This document shows, one piece after another, positions 29,078 to 39,217 of a DNA stretch of 64,000 bases. Numbering within the stretch: the first letter of the stretch is position 1; every line of letters starts with the position of its first letter. Under the pieces are notes generated by a model. That model did not search any database, was not told the origin of the DNA, and saw only the letters and a program-made list of their open reading frames with translations. Origin of the DNA: Actibacterium sp. MT2.3-13A (GTDB taxonomy: Bacteria; Pseudomonadota; Alphaproteobacteria; Rhodobacterales; Rhodobacteraceae); the NCBI RefSeq assembly GCF_018139985.1, contig NZ_JAGSOU010000004.1, positions 124,001-188,000 on the forward strand. Reading direction: 5' to 3'. A program made the position numbers and the translations under genes.

Positions 29078-29695
29078 ATGAGCATCGAGACATCCGGGAT
29101 CAAGAAGGGGCGAAAATTCGCGCAGGTGCTGGAGGGGGCGCGGGCCGTCTTCCTGCGCGACGGGTTCGAGGGCGCCAGCGTCGACGACATCGCACGCGCG
29201 GCGGGGGTCTCCAAGGCCACGCTCTACAGCTATTTCGCCGACAAGCGGCTGCTGTTCATGGAGGTGGTCAAGCAGGAATGCGACCAGCAATCTCGGGACG
29301 CCATGGACGAGATCGACCGCGCGGCGCCGGTCGAGGTGGTGCTGGAGGCCGCCGCGCGCCACCTGCTGCGTTTCCTGCTGTCGGATTTCTCGCAGCGGGT
29401 GTTCCGCATCTGCGTGGCCGAGAGCGCACGCTTTCCCGAGCTGGGGCGCGAGTTCTACAATTCCGGCCCGGCGCATGTGCGCGCCGAGCTTGCGGCCTTT
29501 CTCGGCGAGGCGGTGGCGCGCGGCGATCTGGCGATCGACGATCTGCACCTCGCCGCCGACCAGTTCGCCGAGCTGTGCAAGGCCGATCTGCACCCGCGCA
29601 TGGTCTTTGGCGTGAGCCACGGCTTCACCGACGAGGAGGTGGAGCGCGTGATCGCCGGCGCCGTCGCCATGTTCATGGCCCGTTACGGGGCCTAA
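29078..29695 (+). CDS. TetR-family transcriptional regulator
   Basis: 205 aa. N-terminal helix-turn-helix with ARAVFLRDGFEGASVDDIARAAGVSKATLYSYFADKRLLFMEVV, the classical TetR signature, and a helical C-terminal ligand domain of the AcrR/YttP type (ending VERVIAGAVAMFMARYGA). The gene is divergent from mbfA but starts 105 bases from its ICE box; whether it regulates mbfA or an unlinked operon is not visible. It overlaps the convergent NYN gene by 4 bases at the 3' end. Confidence 0.92.
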   Translation: MSIETSGIKKGRKFAQVLEGARAVFLRDGFEGASVDDIARAAGVSKATLYSYFADKRLLFMEVVKQECDQQSRDAMDEIDRAAPVEVVLEAAARHLLRFLLSDFSQRVFRICVAESARFPELGREFYNSGPAHVRAELAAFLGEAVARGDLAIDDLHLAADQFAELCKADLHPRMVFGVSHGFTDEEVERVIAGAVAMFMARYGA

Positions 29696-30411
29696 TCGAC
29701 CCGGCGCAGCTGCAGCTGGTTGCCCAGGTGCCGGGTCTCGAACCGCTTGAGTTCCTTCACCAGGTCGCTGAGCTTGCGCTTGCCGTAGGTCCGGGTGTCG
29801 AAATCGGGATTGTCGGCGGTGATGAACTGGCCCACCTGGCCCAGCGAGTACCACTCGTCCTCCTGGTCGATCTTGTCCATCGCGCGCAGAATCAGGTCCA
29901 CCGCCTCCAGCGGCGATCTGCGGGAGGGCGCTTCGACCGGCTTGCCCTTCTGCTGCGGCTCGGGCGCCTCTTCGATCAGGTTCTCGATCATCACGAAGCG
30001 GTTGCAGACATTGCGCAGGGAGACCGGCGCCTTGGCCTCGCCGATGCCGATCACGTCGAGGCCCTGTTCGCGGATGCGGCTGGCCAGACGGGTGAAATCG
30101 CTGTCCGACGACACCAGCACGAAACCGTCGAACCGGCCGGAGTGCAGAATATCCATCGCGTCGATGACGAGACCGATGTCGGAGGCGTTCTTGCCCTTGG
30201 TGTTGGCGGTTTCCTGATGTGCCACGAGACCGAGGTCCAGCACCTTGGCCGCCCAGGGCGCGAGGCGGCCGGAGGACCAGTCGCCGTAGACGCGGCGCAG
30301 CGCCGGCTCGCCGAAGGAGGTGATTTCCTTGAGGATCACCTCGGCATAGCGGGCGGGAATGTTGTCAGCGTCGATCAGGACGGCGAGAAGGGGATTATTG
30401 CGATTTGGCAT
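29692..30411 (-). CDS. NYN domain protein with C-terminal OST-HTH/LOTUS-like domain
   Basis: 239 aa. The N-terminal NYN (PIN-like) nuclease domain has the acidic sites LAVLIDADNIPARY, NASDIGLVIDAMD and VLVSSDSDFTRLASRIREQG. A linker rich in charged residues and glutamine is followed by a 70-residue C-terminal OST-HTH/LOTUS-like domain (EAVDLILRAMDKIDQEDEWYSLGQVGQFI, RTYGKRKLSDLVKEL), a putative RNA-binding module. It is likely an endoribonuclease; the target is unknown. Confidence 0.9.
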   Translation of the reverse strand: MPNRNNPLLAVLIDADNIPARYAEVILKEITSFGEPALRRVYGDWSSGRLAPWAAKVLDLGLVAHQETANTKGKNASDIGLVIDAMDILHSGRFDGFVLVSSDSDFTRLASRIREQGLDVIGIGEAKAPVSLRNVCNRFVMIENLIEEAPEPQQKGKPVEAPSRRSPLEAVDLILRAMDKIDQEDEWYSLGQVGQFITADNPDFDTRTYGKRKLSDLVKELKRFETRHLGNQLQLRRVD

Positions 30412-30502
30412 ATCTGCTCTTTCGTTCTTGGGGCACGCCCGCAGCGGGCGCGCCCTTAAATGTTTTGAATGCGTTGCCCCCTAAATGGGGGCTGAGGGCA
30501 GG

Positions 30503-31615
<1,113 letters not shown>

Positions 31616-31746
31616 GGGTATTCCTCCGTTTTCGGGTTGCGCCAAGAATGGGCGAAAGCCCGGTCGGGTGCAACGCCTCAACGACCGCCGACAGGGTGAG
31701 AACGGCGGCGGGCGGACTCGACTCCGGGGCGGGTCGTGGTATTCTT

Positions 31747-31761
31747 GAACAAAACAAGAAC
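31747..31761 (+). promoter_or_regulatory. LexA (SOS) box, alphaproteobacterial direct-repeat type
   Basis: GAAC-N7-GAAC (GAAC at 31747 and at 31758, spacer AAAACAA) is the exact reverse complement of the alphaproteobacterial LexA target GTTC-N7-GTTC. It ends 11 bases before the imuB ATG, so it would overlap the promoter or leader of that DNA-damage gene. Confidence 0.85.
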
Positions 31762-31772
31762 ATTCTCTCGCC

Positions 31773-33422
31773 ATGCCCCAACGCCGATTCCTCTCGCTCT
31801 GGTTTCCGCGGCTGGCCGCCGACCGGGTGCTGCGCCTTGAGGGCGACCCCGGCGGCCCCTTCGCGGTGCTGCGCAATGAGCACAACAGCCAGCTGCTGGC
31901 CGCGTTGAACCCCGCGGCCGAGGCGGCAGGGCTGCGCCCGGGCCAGCCGCTGCGCGACGCGCAGGCCATGTGCCCCGATCTGCGCACGCGGATCGAGAAC
32001 CCGCAGGCCGAGGCCGCCTTCCTGACCGCGCTGCGCCGCTGGGCGGGCAAGTTCTCGCCCTGGGTGGCCGAACTGCCGCCCTCGGGGCTGGTGATCGACC
32101 TGACCGGCTGCGCGCATCTCTTCGGCGGCGAAGAGGGGCTTCTGGCCCGCGCGCAGGAGGATTGCGCCGATCTGGGGCTGAGCCTGCGGGCGGGGCTGGC
32201 CGACACGCCGGGCGCGGCCTGGGCCTTGGCGCGGTTCGCGGGCCGGGACGTGGCCGCGATCCGCTCGGGCGACGCGATCGAGCAGGAGGCGCGGGCGACC
32301 CGCGCGCGCGCGGCGAGGCGGCACTGGACGCGGGGCGGGGCCGCCCCCCTGCCCGATGCGCCCGACAACCGGCAGGCTGCCATCGCCGCGCCGGGCCAGA
32401 CCCGGCAGGCGATCGGGCCGCTGCCGCTTTCGGCGCTGCGCCTGCCGGCCGAGACGGTGGCAGCGCTCGCCCGCCTCGGGCTGCGCCGGATCGACGACAT
32501 CCTCGGCATGCCGCGCGCGGCACTGTCGCGCCGCTTCGGGCGCGAGGCGGTGCTGCGGCTGGACCAGGCCCTGGGCGTGGTACCCGAGCCGGTGTCGCCC
32601 GCGCGCCCGCCCGCGCATTTCGCGGTGCGCCTGACGCTGCCCGACCCGATCGGGCTGGAGGAGGACATCCTGGCCGGGCTCAACCGGCTGCTGCCGCCGC
32701 TCTGCGCCAGGCTGCGCGAGAAGGGGCGCGGGGCGCGGCGTGTCAGGTTGCAGCTGTTCCGTGCCGATCACAGCATGCAGAGCCTTGAGGTGGGCCTCGC
32801 CCAGCCCACCGCCGAGCCGGGGCGCATCCGCCCGCTGCTGATGCTGAGGATGGGCGATGTGGAGGCGGGCTTCGGCATCGACCGGCTGCGGCTGGAGGCG
32901 CCCGTGACCGAGCCCGTTCATGCCCGCCAATACACCGGCCACAGAGAGGCCGCCCGCGCCGCGCGCGACCGGCTGGAGGGCGATACCGCGCTCGAGGATC
33001 TGATCGGCCGGATCGGCGCGCGGGTGGGGCTGGAGGCGATCACCCGGGTCCATCCCGGCGACAGCCATATCCCGGAAAAGGGGTTCCAGACCCTGGCCGC
33101 CGCCTGGTCGCAGCCCTGCGCCCACTGGCCCGCGCCGCAGGCGCCGCGCCCGCTGCTGCTGAACCGGCCCGAACCCGTCACCGCCCCCGACAGCCCCGCC
33201 CTGCCCGCGCGCTTCCGCTGGCGGCGGCGTGAATTCGCCCTGGCCTCGGCCCAGGGGCCCGAGCGCATCGCGCCGGAATGGTGGCTGGACGAGCCCGACT
33301 GGCGCTCGGGCGTGCGCGATTACTGGCGGGTGGAGACCGAGGGCGGCGCGCGGTTGTGGCTGTTCTACGCCCACGGCGCGGCGCTGTCCCCGGGGTGGTT
33401 CTGCCACGGGCAGTTCGCCTGA
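31773..33422 (+). CDS. imuB: ImuB-like Y-family DNA polymerase homologue
   Basis: 549 aa. It aligns with ImuB proteins of the imuA-imuB-dnaE2 mutasome. The N-terminal palm (MPQRRFLSLWFPRLAADRVLR) lacks the first metal-binding DxD and the LVIDLTGCAHLFGGEEGL segment lacks the second acidic pair typical of active Y-polymerases, so it is presumably a non-catalytic adaptor for DnaE2. The fingers and little-finger region follow (ALARLGLRRIDDILGMPRAALSRRFG), then a long C-terminal tail. The LexA box just upstream fits SOS induction. No imuA or dnaE2 adjoins it. Confidence 0.9.
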   Translation: MPQRRFLSLWFPRLAADRVLRLEGDPGGPFAVLRNEHNSQLLAALNPAAEAAGLRPGQPLRDAQAMCPDLRTRIENPQAEAAFLTALRRWAGKFSPWVAELPPSGLVIDLTGCAHLFGGEEGLLARAQEDCADLGLSLRAGLADTPGAAWALARFAGRDVAAIRSGDAIEQEARATRARAARRHWTRGGAAPLPDAPDNRQAAIAAPGQTRQAIGPLPLSALRLPAETVAALARLGLRRIDDILGMPRAALSRRFGREAVLRLDQALGVVPEPVSPARPPAHFAVRLTLPDPIGLEEDILAGLNRLLPPLCARLREKGRGARRVRLQLFRADHSMQSLEVGLAQPTAEPGRIRPLLMLRMGDVEAGFGIDRLRLEAPVTEPVHARQYTGHREAARAARDRLEGDTALEDLIGRIGARVGLEAITRVHPGDSHIPEKGFQTLAAAWSQPCAHWPAPQAPRPLLLNRPEPVTAPDSPALPARFRWRRREFALASAQGPERIAPEWWLDEPDWRSGVRDYWRVETEGGARLWLFYAHGAALSPGWFCHGQFA

Positions 33423-33432
33423 GAAAAAGAAA

Positions 33433-33456
33433 GCCCCCGCCTCGAAAGGCAGGGGC
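33433..33456. terminator. Hairpin after imuB
   Basis: GCCCCCGCCT, loop CGAA, AGGCAGGGGC: ten positions with a single C/A mismatch, 11 bases after the imuB stop. A purine-rich run (GAGAAAAAGAAA) precedes it, so the T-run is on the minus strand. The rest of 33423-33659 holds no gene I can support. Confidence 0.5.
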
Positions 33457-33659
33457 CGTTCCGTTGAAACCCCCGGTGGCACGGGCTGGGTGGGGACTGA
33501 AATATCCGCGCCACCGGGGCAAGCGTCGTTTCGCTATGGATCCAATATCCCTCCGAATCCGGGCAGCAGATGGCCGCGCGCGGGATATTCCGCGGGTGAT
33601 TTCCGGGCAAAACAGGGGCAAAGCTTGATTTGCGCCCGGTTCGGGTTCAGATTCGCGCC

Positions 33660-34004
33660 ATGAATGTTCAGCCCCCCACGCCCTTTCCCGGCGCCCGCGC
33701 GCCCGAGCAGGTCAGCTTCGACCGGGCCGAGCTGGGGGTGATCCTGACGCTTTACGGCCGCATGGTCGCCGCCGGCGAATGGCGCGACTACGGCATCTCC
33801 TGCCTGCGCGAGGTGGCGGTGTTCTCGATCTTCCGGCGCACCGCCGAGCACCCGCTCTACCGTATCGAGAAACGCCCCCGCCTGCGCGGCCGGCAGGGGA
33901 TCTATGCGGTGATCGGGATGGACGGGCAGATCCTGAAACGCGGGCACGAGCTGAAGACCGTGCTGCGCGTTCTTGAGAAGAAACTGATCCGCGCCGTCGA
34001 CTAA
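33660..34004 (+). CDS. DUF2794 domain protein
   Basis: 114 aa. The DUF2794 signature is obvious: SFDRAELGVILTLYGRMVAAGEWRDYGISCLREVAVFSIFRRTAEHPLYRIEKRPRLRGRQGIYAVIG, ending in ILKRGHELKTVLRVL. The family is widespread in alphaproteobacteria and has no known function. The ATG at 33660 is chosen because conserved residues begin shortly after it; an upstream in-frame ATG would add 10 arginine-rich residues. It overlaps the convergent NlpC/P60 gene by 4 bases. Confidence 0.92.
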   Translation: MNVQPPTPFPGARAPEQVSFDRAELGVILTLYGRMVAAGEWRDYGISCLREVAVFSIFRRTAEHPLYRIEKRPRLRGRQGIYAVIGMDGQILKRGHELKTVLRVLEKKLIRAVD

Positions 34005-34825
34005 AGCCGCTTGTGCGCGGTCAGGGGGCCATCGCCCTGCGCCTCGATCCGGGCGCAGGCATCGGCGATGGGCTCATAGGCCACCGACATGCTGTAGGCA
34101 TTGGCGTGGATCATGGTCTCGCCATCCACCGCCAGCGCCACATGGCCCTTCCAGAAAAACAGATCGCCCCGTTCGGGCGGCGTGCCCGGCGGCAGGGCCC
34201 GGCCCAGCGCGGCCTGCTGCATGTCGCTGTCGCCGGGGCAGGCGATGCCCGCCGCCAGCAGCGCCGCCTGCACCAGCCCGGAGCAATCGATCCCCCAGAC
34301 CGAGTTGCCGCCCCATAGATAGGGCACCCCGAAATGCATCTGCGCCACCGTCACCGGATCGGCGAAGGGCGCGTTGAGCGGGCGCAGGTGGGGCTTGGGC
34401 ACGAAATAGCCCTCGGCGGTCTCGAAAAACGCGCCGGAGGCAGAGACCACGCGCAGCCGCGCGCCGAAGGACAGGCCCATCACCTCGTGCGCCTTCATGT
34501 CCGGCGCGGGATAGGCGTGGCTGGCGGGCACCGCGACGCGGTGGGTGGCGTCGATCGCAGGGCCCAGCGCGGCCTCGTCGATGTAACCGACATAGCCGTC
34601 CTTGCCCGACTGCCCGAAGGCGAAGCCCTGGTGCCGCTCCAGCACGGTGAAGGGATCGCCCCACACCAGCTGACGCTCGCGCCGCCCGCCCGGCTCGGCC
34701 AGCAGGTCGGCCACCGGGCGGGTCAGGCGGCCGGGCTCGCCGGGCACGAAGCGGGGCGCGCTGACGCGGTCCTGCCAGCCCTCCAGCGCGACGCGGGCAT
34801 TGGCCGGGGTCAGGCGGCGGTCCAT
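34001..34825 (-). CDS. NlpC/P60-family cell wall peptidase
   Basis: 274 aa. Two SH3-like segments (LAEPGGRRERQLVWGDPFTVLERHQGFAFGQSGKDGYVGYID and EVMGLSFGARLRVVSASGAFFETAEGYFVP) precede the peptidase domain with PYLWGGNSVWGIDCSGLVQAALLAAG (catalytic cysteine), GHVALAVDG (histidine) and MIHANAY (second histidine). There is no signal peptide, as in cytoplasmic recycling endopeptidases that cleave D-Glu-diaminopimelate bonds in muropeptides. It is 3 bases downstream of the M17 aminopeptidase gene, so a joint role in murein peptide recycling is plausible. Confidence 0.93.
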   Translation of the reverse strand: MDRRLTPANARVALEGWQDRVSAPRFVPGEPGRLTRPVADLLAEPGGRRERQLVWGDPFTVLERHQGFAFGQSGKDGYVGYIDEAALGPAIDATHRVAVPASHAYPAPDMKAHEVMGLSFGARLRVVSASGAFFETAEGYFVPKPHLRPLNAPFADPVTVAQMHFGVPYLWGGNSVWGIDCSGLVQAALLAAGIACPGDSDMQQAALGRALPPGTPPERGDLFFWKGHVALAVDGETMIHANAYSMSVAYEPIADACARIEAQGDGPLTAHKRL

Positions 34826-34828
34826 CGC

Positions 34829-36214
34829 CTAGAGGTCCAGGATCTGCGGCAGCGCCTGCAGCAGCGCGCGCGCGCCCTGCCCGACCCCGCCCTTGGGCCG
34901 GGCTGGGGCGGCGTTGGGCTGCCAGCCGTAGATGTCGAAATGCATGTAGGGCGCGCGCTCGACGAAGCGGCGCAGGAACAGCGCGGCGGTGATCGAGCCG
35001 GCGAAGCCCCCCGAGGGCGCGTTGTCGAGATCGGCGATGCCGGGCTCGATCATCTTCTCGTAGGGCTCGTGGAAAGGCAGGCGCCAGACCGGGTCGGCCA
35101 CCTGCCCCGCCGCGGCGCTGAGCGCCTGCGCGGCGGCCTCGGCATCGGTGTAGAAGGGCGCCAGATCGGGGCCAACGGCCACCCGCGCCGCGCCCGTCAG
35201 CGTCGCCATCGAGACCAGCAGGTCGCTCTCCTCCTCATCGGCCAGCGCCAGCGCGTCGGCCAGCACCAGCCGGCCCTCGGCATCGGTGTTGTTGATCTCC
35301 ACCGTCAGCCCCTTGCGCGAGGTCAGGATGTCCTGCGGGCGGAACGACGCGCCCGAGACGCTGTTCTCCACGGCCGGGACCAGCACCCGCAGCCGCAGCG
35401 GCAGGTTGAGCGCCATGATCATGTGCGCGAGCCCCATCACCGTGGCCGCCCCGCCCATGTCCTTCTTCATCAGGCCCATCGAAGCGGCGGGCTTCAGGTT
35501 CAGCCCGCCGGTGTCGAAGCACACACCCTTGCCCACCAGCGTCAGCCGCGGGCCAGCATTACCCCAGCGCATCTCCAGCAGGCGCGGCGCGCTGGCCGCG
35601 GCCCGGCCCACGGCGTGGATCATCGGGAAGTTCCGCTTCAGCAGGTCGTCGCCGCGAATCGCGCTCGCCTCGGCGCCGTGGCGGGCGGCCAGCGCGAACA
35701 GCGCATCCTCCAGCGCCTCCGGCCCCATGTCGGAGGCGGGGGTGTTGATCAGGTCGCGGGTCAGCGCCTCGCCCGCCGCGATCGCCTCCAGCCGCGCGGC
35801 ATTCACGCCCGCGGGCGCCTTGAGCAGCGCGCCGCCGTTCTCCTGCGCCTTGTAGCGGTCGAAACGGTAGAGCGAAAACAGCCAGCCCAGCGCCTCCTCC
35901 TCCAGCGCCGCGCCGGTCAGGGCGGTCTCCAGATGGTAGATCGCGGCCGGCAGCTTCGCGGCGGCCCCCGCCAGATGAAAACGCCCGCGCGCGCGGGTCT
36001 TCGCGCTGCCATAGCCCGCCACCGCGCCCTCCAGCGCGCCATCCGCGCCCGCCAGCAGCTGCACCTCGCCCAGCCTGGCGGCGAAGCCGGTGCTGCGCAG
36101 CCAGGCCGCCTGCGGCGCGGGCAGGCGCGTCACAAGGGCGTCGAGCGCGCCCTCCTCGACCACATGGAGCGGCACGGACAGGGCATCGGCGGGGGCGAAG
36201 GTCAGGGACGTCAT
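34829..36214 (-). CDS. M17 leucyl aminopeptidase family protein
   Basis: 461 aa. The M17 catalytic half is complete: VGKGVCFDTGGLNLKPAASMGLMKKDMGGAATVMG with metal ligands and lysine, NTDAEGRLVLADALALAD and ATLTGAARVAVGPDLAP, plus LINTPASDMGPEAL. The ATG at 36214 has a CCGGAGA site. It sits 3 bases upstream of an NlpC/P60 peptidase gene. This pairing is known in alphaproteobacteria and suggests breakdown of peptides released from the cell wall; general peptide turnover is equally possible. Confidence 0.93.
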   Translation of the reverse strand: MTSLTFAPADALSVPLHVVEEGALDALVTRLPAPQAAWLRSTGFAARLGEVQLLAGADGALEGAVAGYGSAKTRARGRFHLAGAAAKLPAAIYHLETALTGAALEEEALGWLFSLYRFDRYKAQENGGALLKAPAGVNAARLEAIAAGEALTRDLINTPASDMGPEALEDALFALAARHGAEASAIRGDDLLKRNFPMIHAVGRAAASAPRLLEMRWGNAGPRLTLVGKGVCFDTGGLNLKPAASMGLMKKDMGGAATVMGLAHMIMALNLPLRLRVLVPAVENSVSGASFRPQDILTSRKGLTVEINNTDAEGRLVLADALALADEEESDLLVSMATLTGAARVAVGPDLAPFYTDAEAAAQALSAAAGQVADPVWRLPFHEPYEKMIEPGIADLDNAPSGGFAGSITAALFLRRFVERAPYMHFDIYGWQPNAAPARPKGGVGQGARALLQALPQILDL

Positions 36215-36277
36215 GGCAATCTCCGGCTGGATCGGGAGTTCCACAGTAGCGCGCCCGCACCGGCCCGCAAGCGGCGA

Positions 36278-36643
36278 TCATCCCGACATCTCCTGCAACC
36301 GCCAGATCATCCTCAGCGACTGGTGCGCGACCCGGTCCAGACGCGCCAGCGTGGCGGCCAGGGCGGCGCGGTCGCCGCTCTCGCTCAGGTCGGCGACATC
36401 GGCGGCGACGCGGGCGAGACCGGTCAGCCCGATCGCCCCGGCAATCCGCTCCAGCCGGTCGGCGCAGAGGGCCAGGTCGAACAGCCGCCCGTCGCGCCGC
36501 AGCTCCCGGGCGCGCGCCACCCCCTCCGCGAGATCGCGCAGGGCCTCGGCCAGCACCTCCGGCGCGCGCGCCTCGCCGATCTCGAGATAGAGCGCGGCCA
36601 GCCCCTCGGGGTCGAGCCTGAGCGGCTCTTCCCGGCAAAGCAT
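36278..36643 (-). CDS. Small helical protein of unknown function
   Basis: 121 aa from the ATG at 36643. The sequence is almost entirely helical with leucine/alanine periodicity (ALYLEIGEARAPEVLAEALRDLAEGVARARELRRDGRLFDLALCADRLERIA, SLRMIWRLQEMSG). It has some resemblance to an Hpt-like four-helix bundle, but no clear phosphotransfer histidine context. The start is uncertain: the frame stays open to 36772, but that upstream part overlaps the carbonic anhydrase promoter region. It lies 63 bases upstream of the aminopeptidase on the same strand. Confidence 0.6.
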   Translation of the reverse strand: MLCREEPLRLDPEGLAALYLEIGEARAPEVLAEALRDLAEGVARARELRRDGRLFDLALCADRLERIAGAIGLTGLARVAADVADLSESGDRAALAATLARLDRVAHQSLRMIWRLQEMSG

Positions 36644-36784
36644 TCTTATCGCAGGCAAAACATCCCTCGCTTCGGTTTCCGGCGCCCCATGGCGGCGAGA
36701 CTGGGCCAGAGCGGTCAAGAAAGGGTTTCTTTGCAGTGCAGAAATTTCTCGAATTTCGGACAAATGCACCATAGAGAAAGAGCT

Positions 36785-37456
36785 ATGAAGAACGACACCG
36801 ATATCCCCCCGCAGGCCCGGCCCCTGCCGGCCTATCTTGTCCAGCGTTATCAGGGCTGGAAAGCCACAACCTATTCCGAGAACAAGGTCTGGTACCGACG
36901 CCTCGCCGAGGAAGGCCAGCGGCCGCGCGCGATGGTCATCGCCTGTTGCGATTCGCGGGTGAACGTGACCTCGCTTTTCAGCGCCGATCAGGGCGAGATC
37001 TTCCTGCATCGCAACATCGCCAACCTGGTGCCGCCCTACGAGCCCGACGGCGACCACCACGGCACATCGGCCGCGGTGGAATACGCGGTGAGCGTGCTCA
37101 AGGTCGCTAACCTGATCGTGCTGGGCCATTCCAACTGCGGCGGCGTGAAGGGCTGCCATGACATGTGCGCCGGCCACGCCCCGGCGCTGGAGGAGAAGAC
37201 TAGCTTCATCGGCCGCTGGATGGACCTTCTGCGCCCCGGCTACGACCGCCTGCCCGCCGACGCCGACGAGCCCGCGCGGCTGCGCCAGCTGGAGAAGGAG
37301 GGCGTTCTGGTCTCGCTGCAGAACCTGATGACCTTCCCCTTCGTGCAGGAGGCGGTGGCGAATGACACGCTCTCTGTGCACGGGCTGTGGATCGACATCA
37401 GCAGCGGCGCGCTGGAATATTACGACCCCGAGGACGGCAGCTTCCTGGCGGTCTGA
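36785..37456 (+). CDS. Beta-class carbonic anhydrase
   Basis: 223 aa. Interconverts carbon dioxide and bicarbonate. Zinc ligands and the aspartate-arginine dyad are present: ACCDSRVNVTSLFSAD (first cysteine, CxDxR) and LGHSNCGGVKGC (histidine and second cysteine). DGDHHGTSAAVEYAV and the C-terminal VHGLWIDISSGALEYYD are the family's other conserved blocks. It is monocistronic, divergent from the small helical gene. Bicarbonate may support the carboxylations of acetyl-CoA carboxylase or anaplerosis. Confidence 0.96.
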   Translation: MKNDTDIPPQARPLPAYLVQRYQGWKATTYSENKVWYRRLAEEGQRPRAMVIACCDSRVNVTSLFSADQGEIFLHRNIANLVPPYEPDGDHHGTSAAVEYAVSVLKVANLIVLGHSNCGGVKGCHDMCAGHAPALEEKTSFIGRWMDLLRPGYDRLPADADEPARLRQLEKEGVLVSLQNLMTFPFVQEAVANDTLSVHGLWIDISSGALEYYDPEDGSFLAV

Positions 37457-37479
37457 CGGCCCGGCCGGGCGCGGCGCCC

Positions 37480-39120
37480 TCAGGGCTGCCAGTAAAGCTC
37501 CTGATCGTCGGGCCAGTTCAGGGCCACGTCCACGCGCACGGTCCGTTTCTCGCCGGGCGCGAGGGTCAGGCGCCAGGCGCCCACGCCGCGATCCTTGTCG
37601 TAATCGGTCTCGTCCGGTTCGGGGCGGGTGGTGGTGCGGATCTTCAGATCCTCCTGCTCCGAGAACGGCAGCGCGAAGAGGGTCAGAACCTCCTCGGCCT
37701 TGCCGGTCAGGTTCTCGACGCTGAATTCCAGCGCCTCCTCGCGCGCGTTCTTGCGCGCCACGATTCCGGTGTCTCCGGTATCGGTGCGCAACGCCCTCCA
37801 GTCCAGCCGGATCCCCTCCATCGCGCCGAAGGAGACGGTCTCGTCGCCGCCGGCCGGGATCATGTCCAGATCGGCCGCGCCCACATAGGTGCCGTCGCGG
37901 TAGAGCGCGGCGGATCCCGGCAGCAGTGGCTCGCCGGTGGTGTTGGTGAATTCGGCCATGATGAAGGCGGTGTCGTCATGGCGCGGCGTGGCGCGCAGCG
38001 TCACCTCGGGATCGAGAGCGAAGCGGTCGAGCTCCAGGATCAGGCCGTCGCCCAGCGCCGGGATGCTGACCTTGCGCGGATAGCTGTAGGTCACGGTGAT
38101 GCCGTCGGCGGCCAGCGTTCCGGCGGCGACGATCGGCGCGGGCTCGGCCATCGCCGGCGCCGCCTCCATCGCGTCGCCAGCCATCTTTTCCGGCGCGCCG
38201 CGCAGCAGCTGGCCCTTGGGGCGGATCACGGCCCGGTTCGGATAGGGATCGGTCGGCTCGATCTGGGCGAAGGGGTCGGCGGTGGACAACGCGAGGTCCA
38301 CGTCGAGCCAGGGCTCGCCGGTCTCCTGCGCCAGCACCACCTTGCGCGCCAGTTCCAGCCCCGGCGCCGCGCCGCGGGTCAGGCGGAGGTCGTAGGCGGG
38401 CGCCCAGCCGGCGTCCTGCACGAATTCGCGGATCTCCAGCGTGGCGGTCCCGGCCGCGACCTGCTCGACGGCGATGGCCAGCATGTCCACCGGCCCCTCC
38501 GGCGGGCTGAGCGCGTCGAGATCGCGGCGCGCCTGGGCGCGGGCGCCCTCTAGATCCTCGATCTCCTCCGCCAGCGCGCGCAGCGCGGGGCGGAGCGCGG
38601 CGATCTCGGTGCGGGCGCGGGCGGTCTCCTGCCCGATCATCGCGGCGGTCTGGCTCAGCGCCTCGGGCGCGAGGTTTTCCAGCGCGCCGCCGGAAACGGA
38701 GGAGAGGAAGGTCAGCCGCGCCTCGGCCGCGGCCAGCTCGGCCTGTTTCGCAGCCTGCCGGTCGCGCGCGTCATCGAGCGCGTCCTCGGCGGCCTCCAGC
38801 GCGGCCAGCGCCGCGGCCTGCTGCGGCAGATAGACGGTCTCGGCGTCCGCGACATGCCCGCCCAGAAGGGTCAGCGCCCCGATCGCCGTGCCCTCCCCCG
38901 CGCGCACCCGCGGCGGGCTGTGCCACAGGTCGGCGCCGGGCGCGGGCAGCAGCACGCGATGGGTTCCGGCGGGCAGTTCCAGCGTGATCTCGCGCGTCAG
39001 CTGCGCCCCCTGCGGATAAACCGTCACCGCGCGGATCGGCGCGGTGGTCTGGAAATCCCCGGCCAGGGCGTGGCCGGCGGCCAGCAGGGCGGCGAGGGAA
39101 AGAGACAGGCGAGCGAACAT
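37480..39120 (-). CDS. DUF4139 domain-containing exported protein
   Basis: 546 aa. A signal peptide covers about residues 1-20 (MFARLSLSLAALLAAGHALA). A DUF4140-like N-terminal domain (IRAVTVYPQGAQLTREITLELPAGTHRVLLPAPG) is followed by a long coiled coil (QAAALAALEAAEDALDDARDRQAAKQAELAAAEARL) and the DUF4139 beta-sandwich (TYSYPRKVSIPALGDGLILELDRFALDPEVTLRATPRHDD, ending in a WPDDQELYW tail). The family is sometimes annotated as mucoidy inhibitor A; no activity is proven. The start at 39120 is well supported by the signal peptide. Confidence 0.9.
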   Translation of the reverse strand: MFARLSLSLAALLAAGHALAGDFQTTAPIRAVTVYPQGAQLTREITLELPAGTHRVLLPAPGADLWHSPPRVRAGEGTAIGALTLLGGHVADAETVYLPQQAAALAALEAAEDALDDARDRQAAKQAELAAAEARLTFLSSVSGGALENLAPEALSQTAAMIGQETARARTEIAALRPALRALAEEIEDLEGARAQARRDLDALSPPEGPVDMLAIAVEQVAAGTATLEIREFVQDAGWAPAYDLRLTRGAAPGLELARKVVLAQETGEPWLDVDLALSTADPFAQIEPTDPYPNRAVIRPKGQLLRGAPEKMAGDAMEAAPAMAEPAPIVAAGTLAADGITVTYSYPRKVSIPALGDGLILELDRFALDPEVTLRATPRHDDTAFIMAEFTNTTGEPLLPGSAALYRDGTYVGAADLDMIPAGGDETVSFGAMEGIRLDWRALRTDTGDTGIVARKNAREEALEFSVENLTGKAEEVLTLFALPFSEQEDLKIRTTTRPEPDETDYDKDRGVGAWRLTLAPGEKRTVRVDVALNWPDDQELYWQP

Positions 39121-39217
39121 GGAAAGCCCCCGAATGAGCAAATCAATCGGGGGCAGTCTTGGCCAGCTTGGCCGGCAATGCAACGGCGGATCGCGGGCCC
39201 GGCCGGGCCGGCGGAAA

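Noticed and set aside
34334-36784. The first 800 codons of a 1040-codon open frame running into carbonic anhydrase
   Set aside because: The part upstream of 36785 is antisense to the M17 aminopeptidase and NlpC/P60 genes and has shadow-like composition; only the last 223 codons match a protein family.
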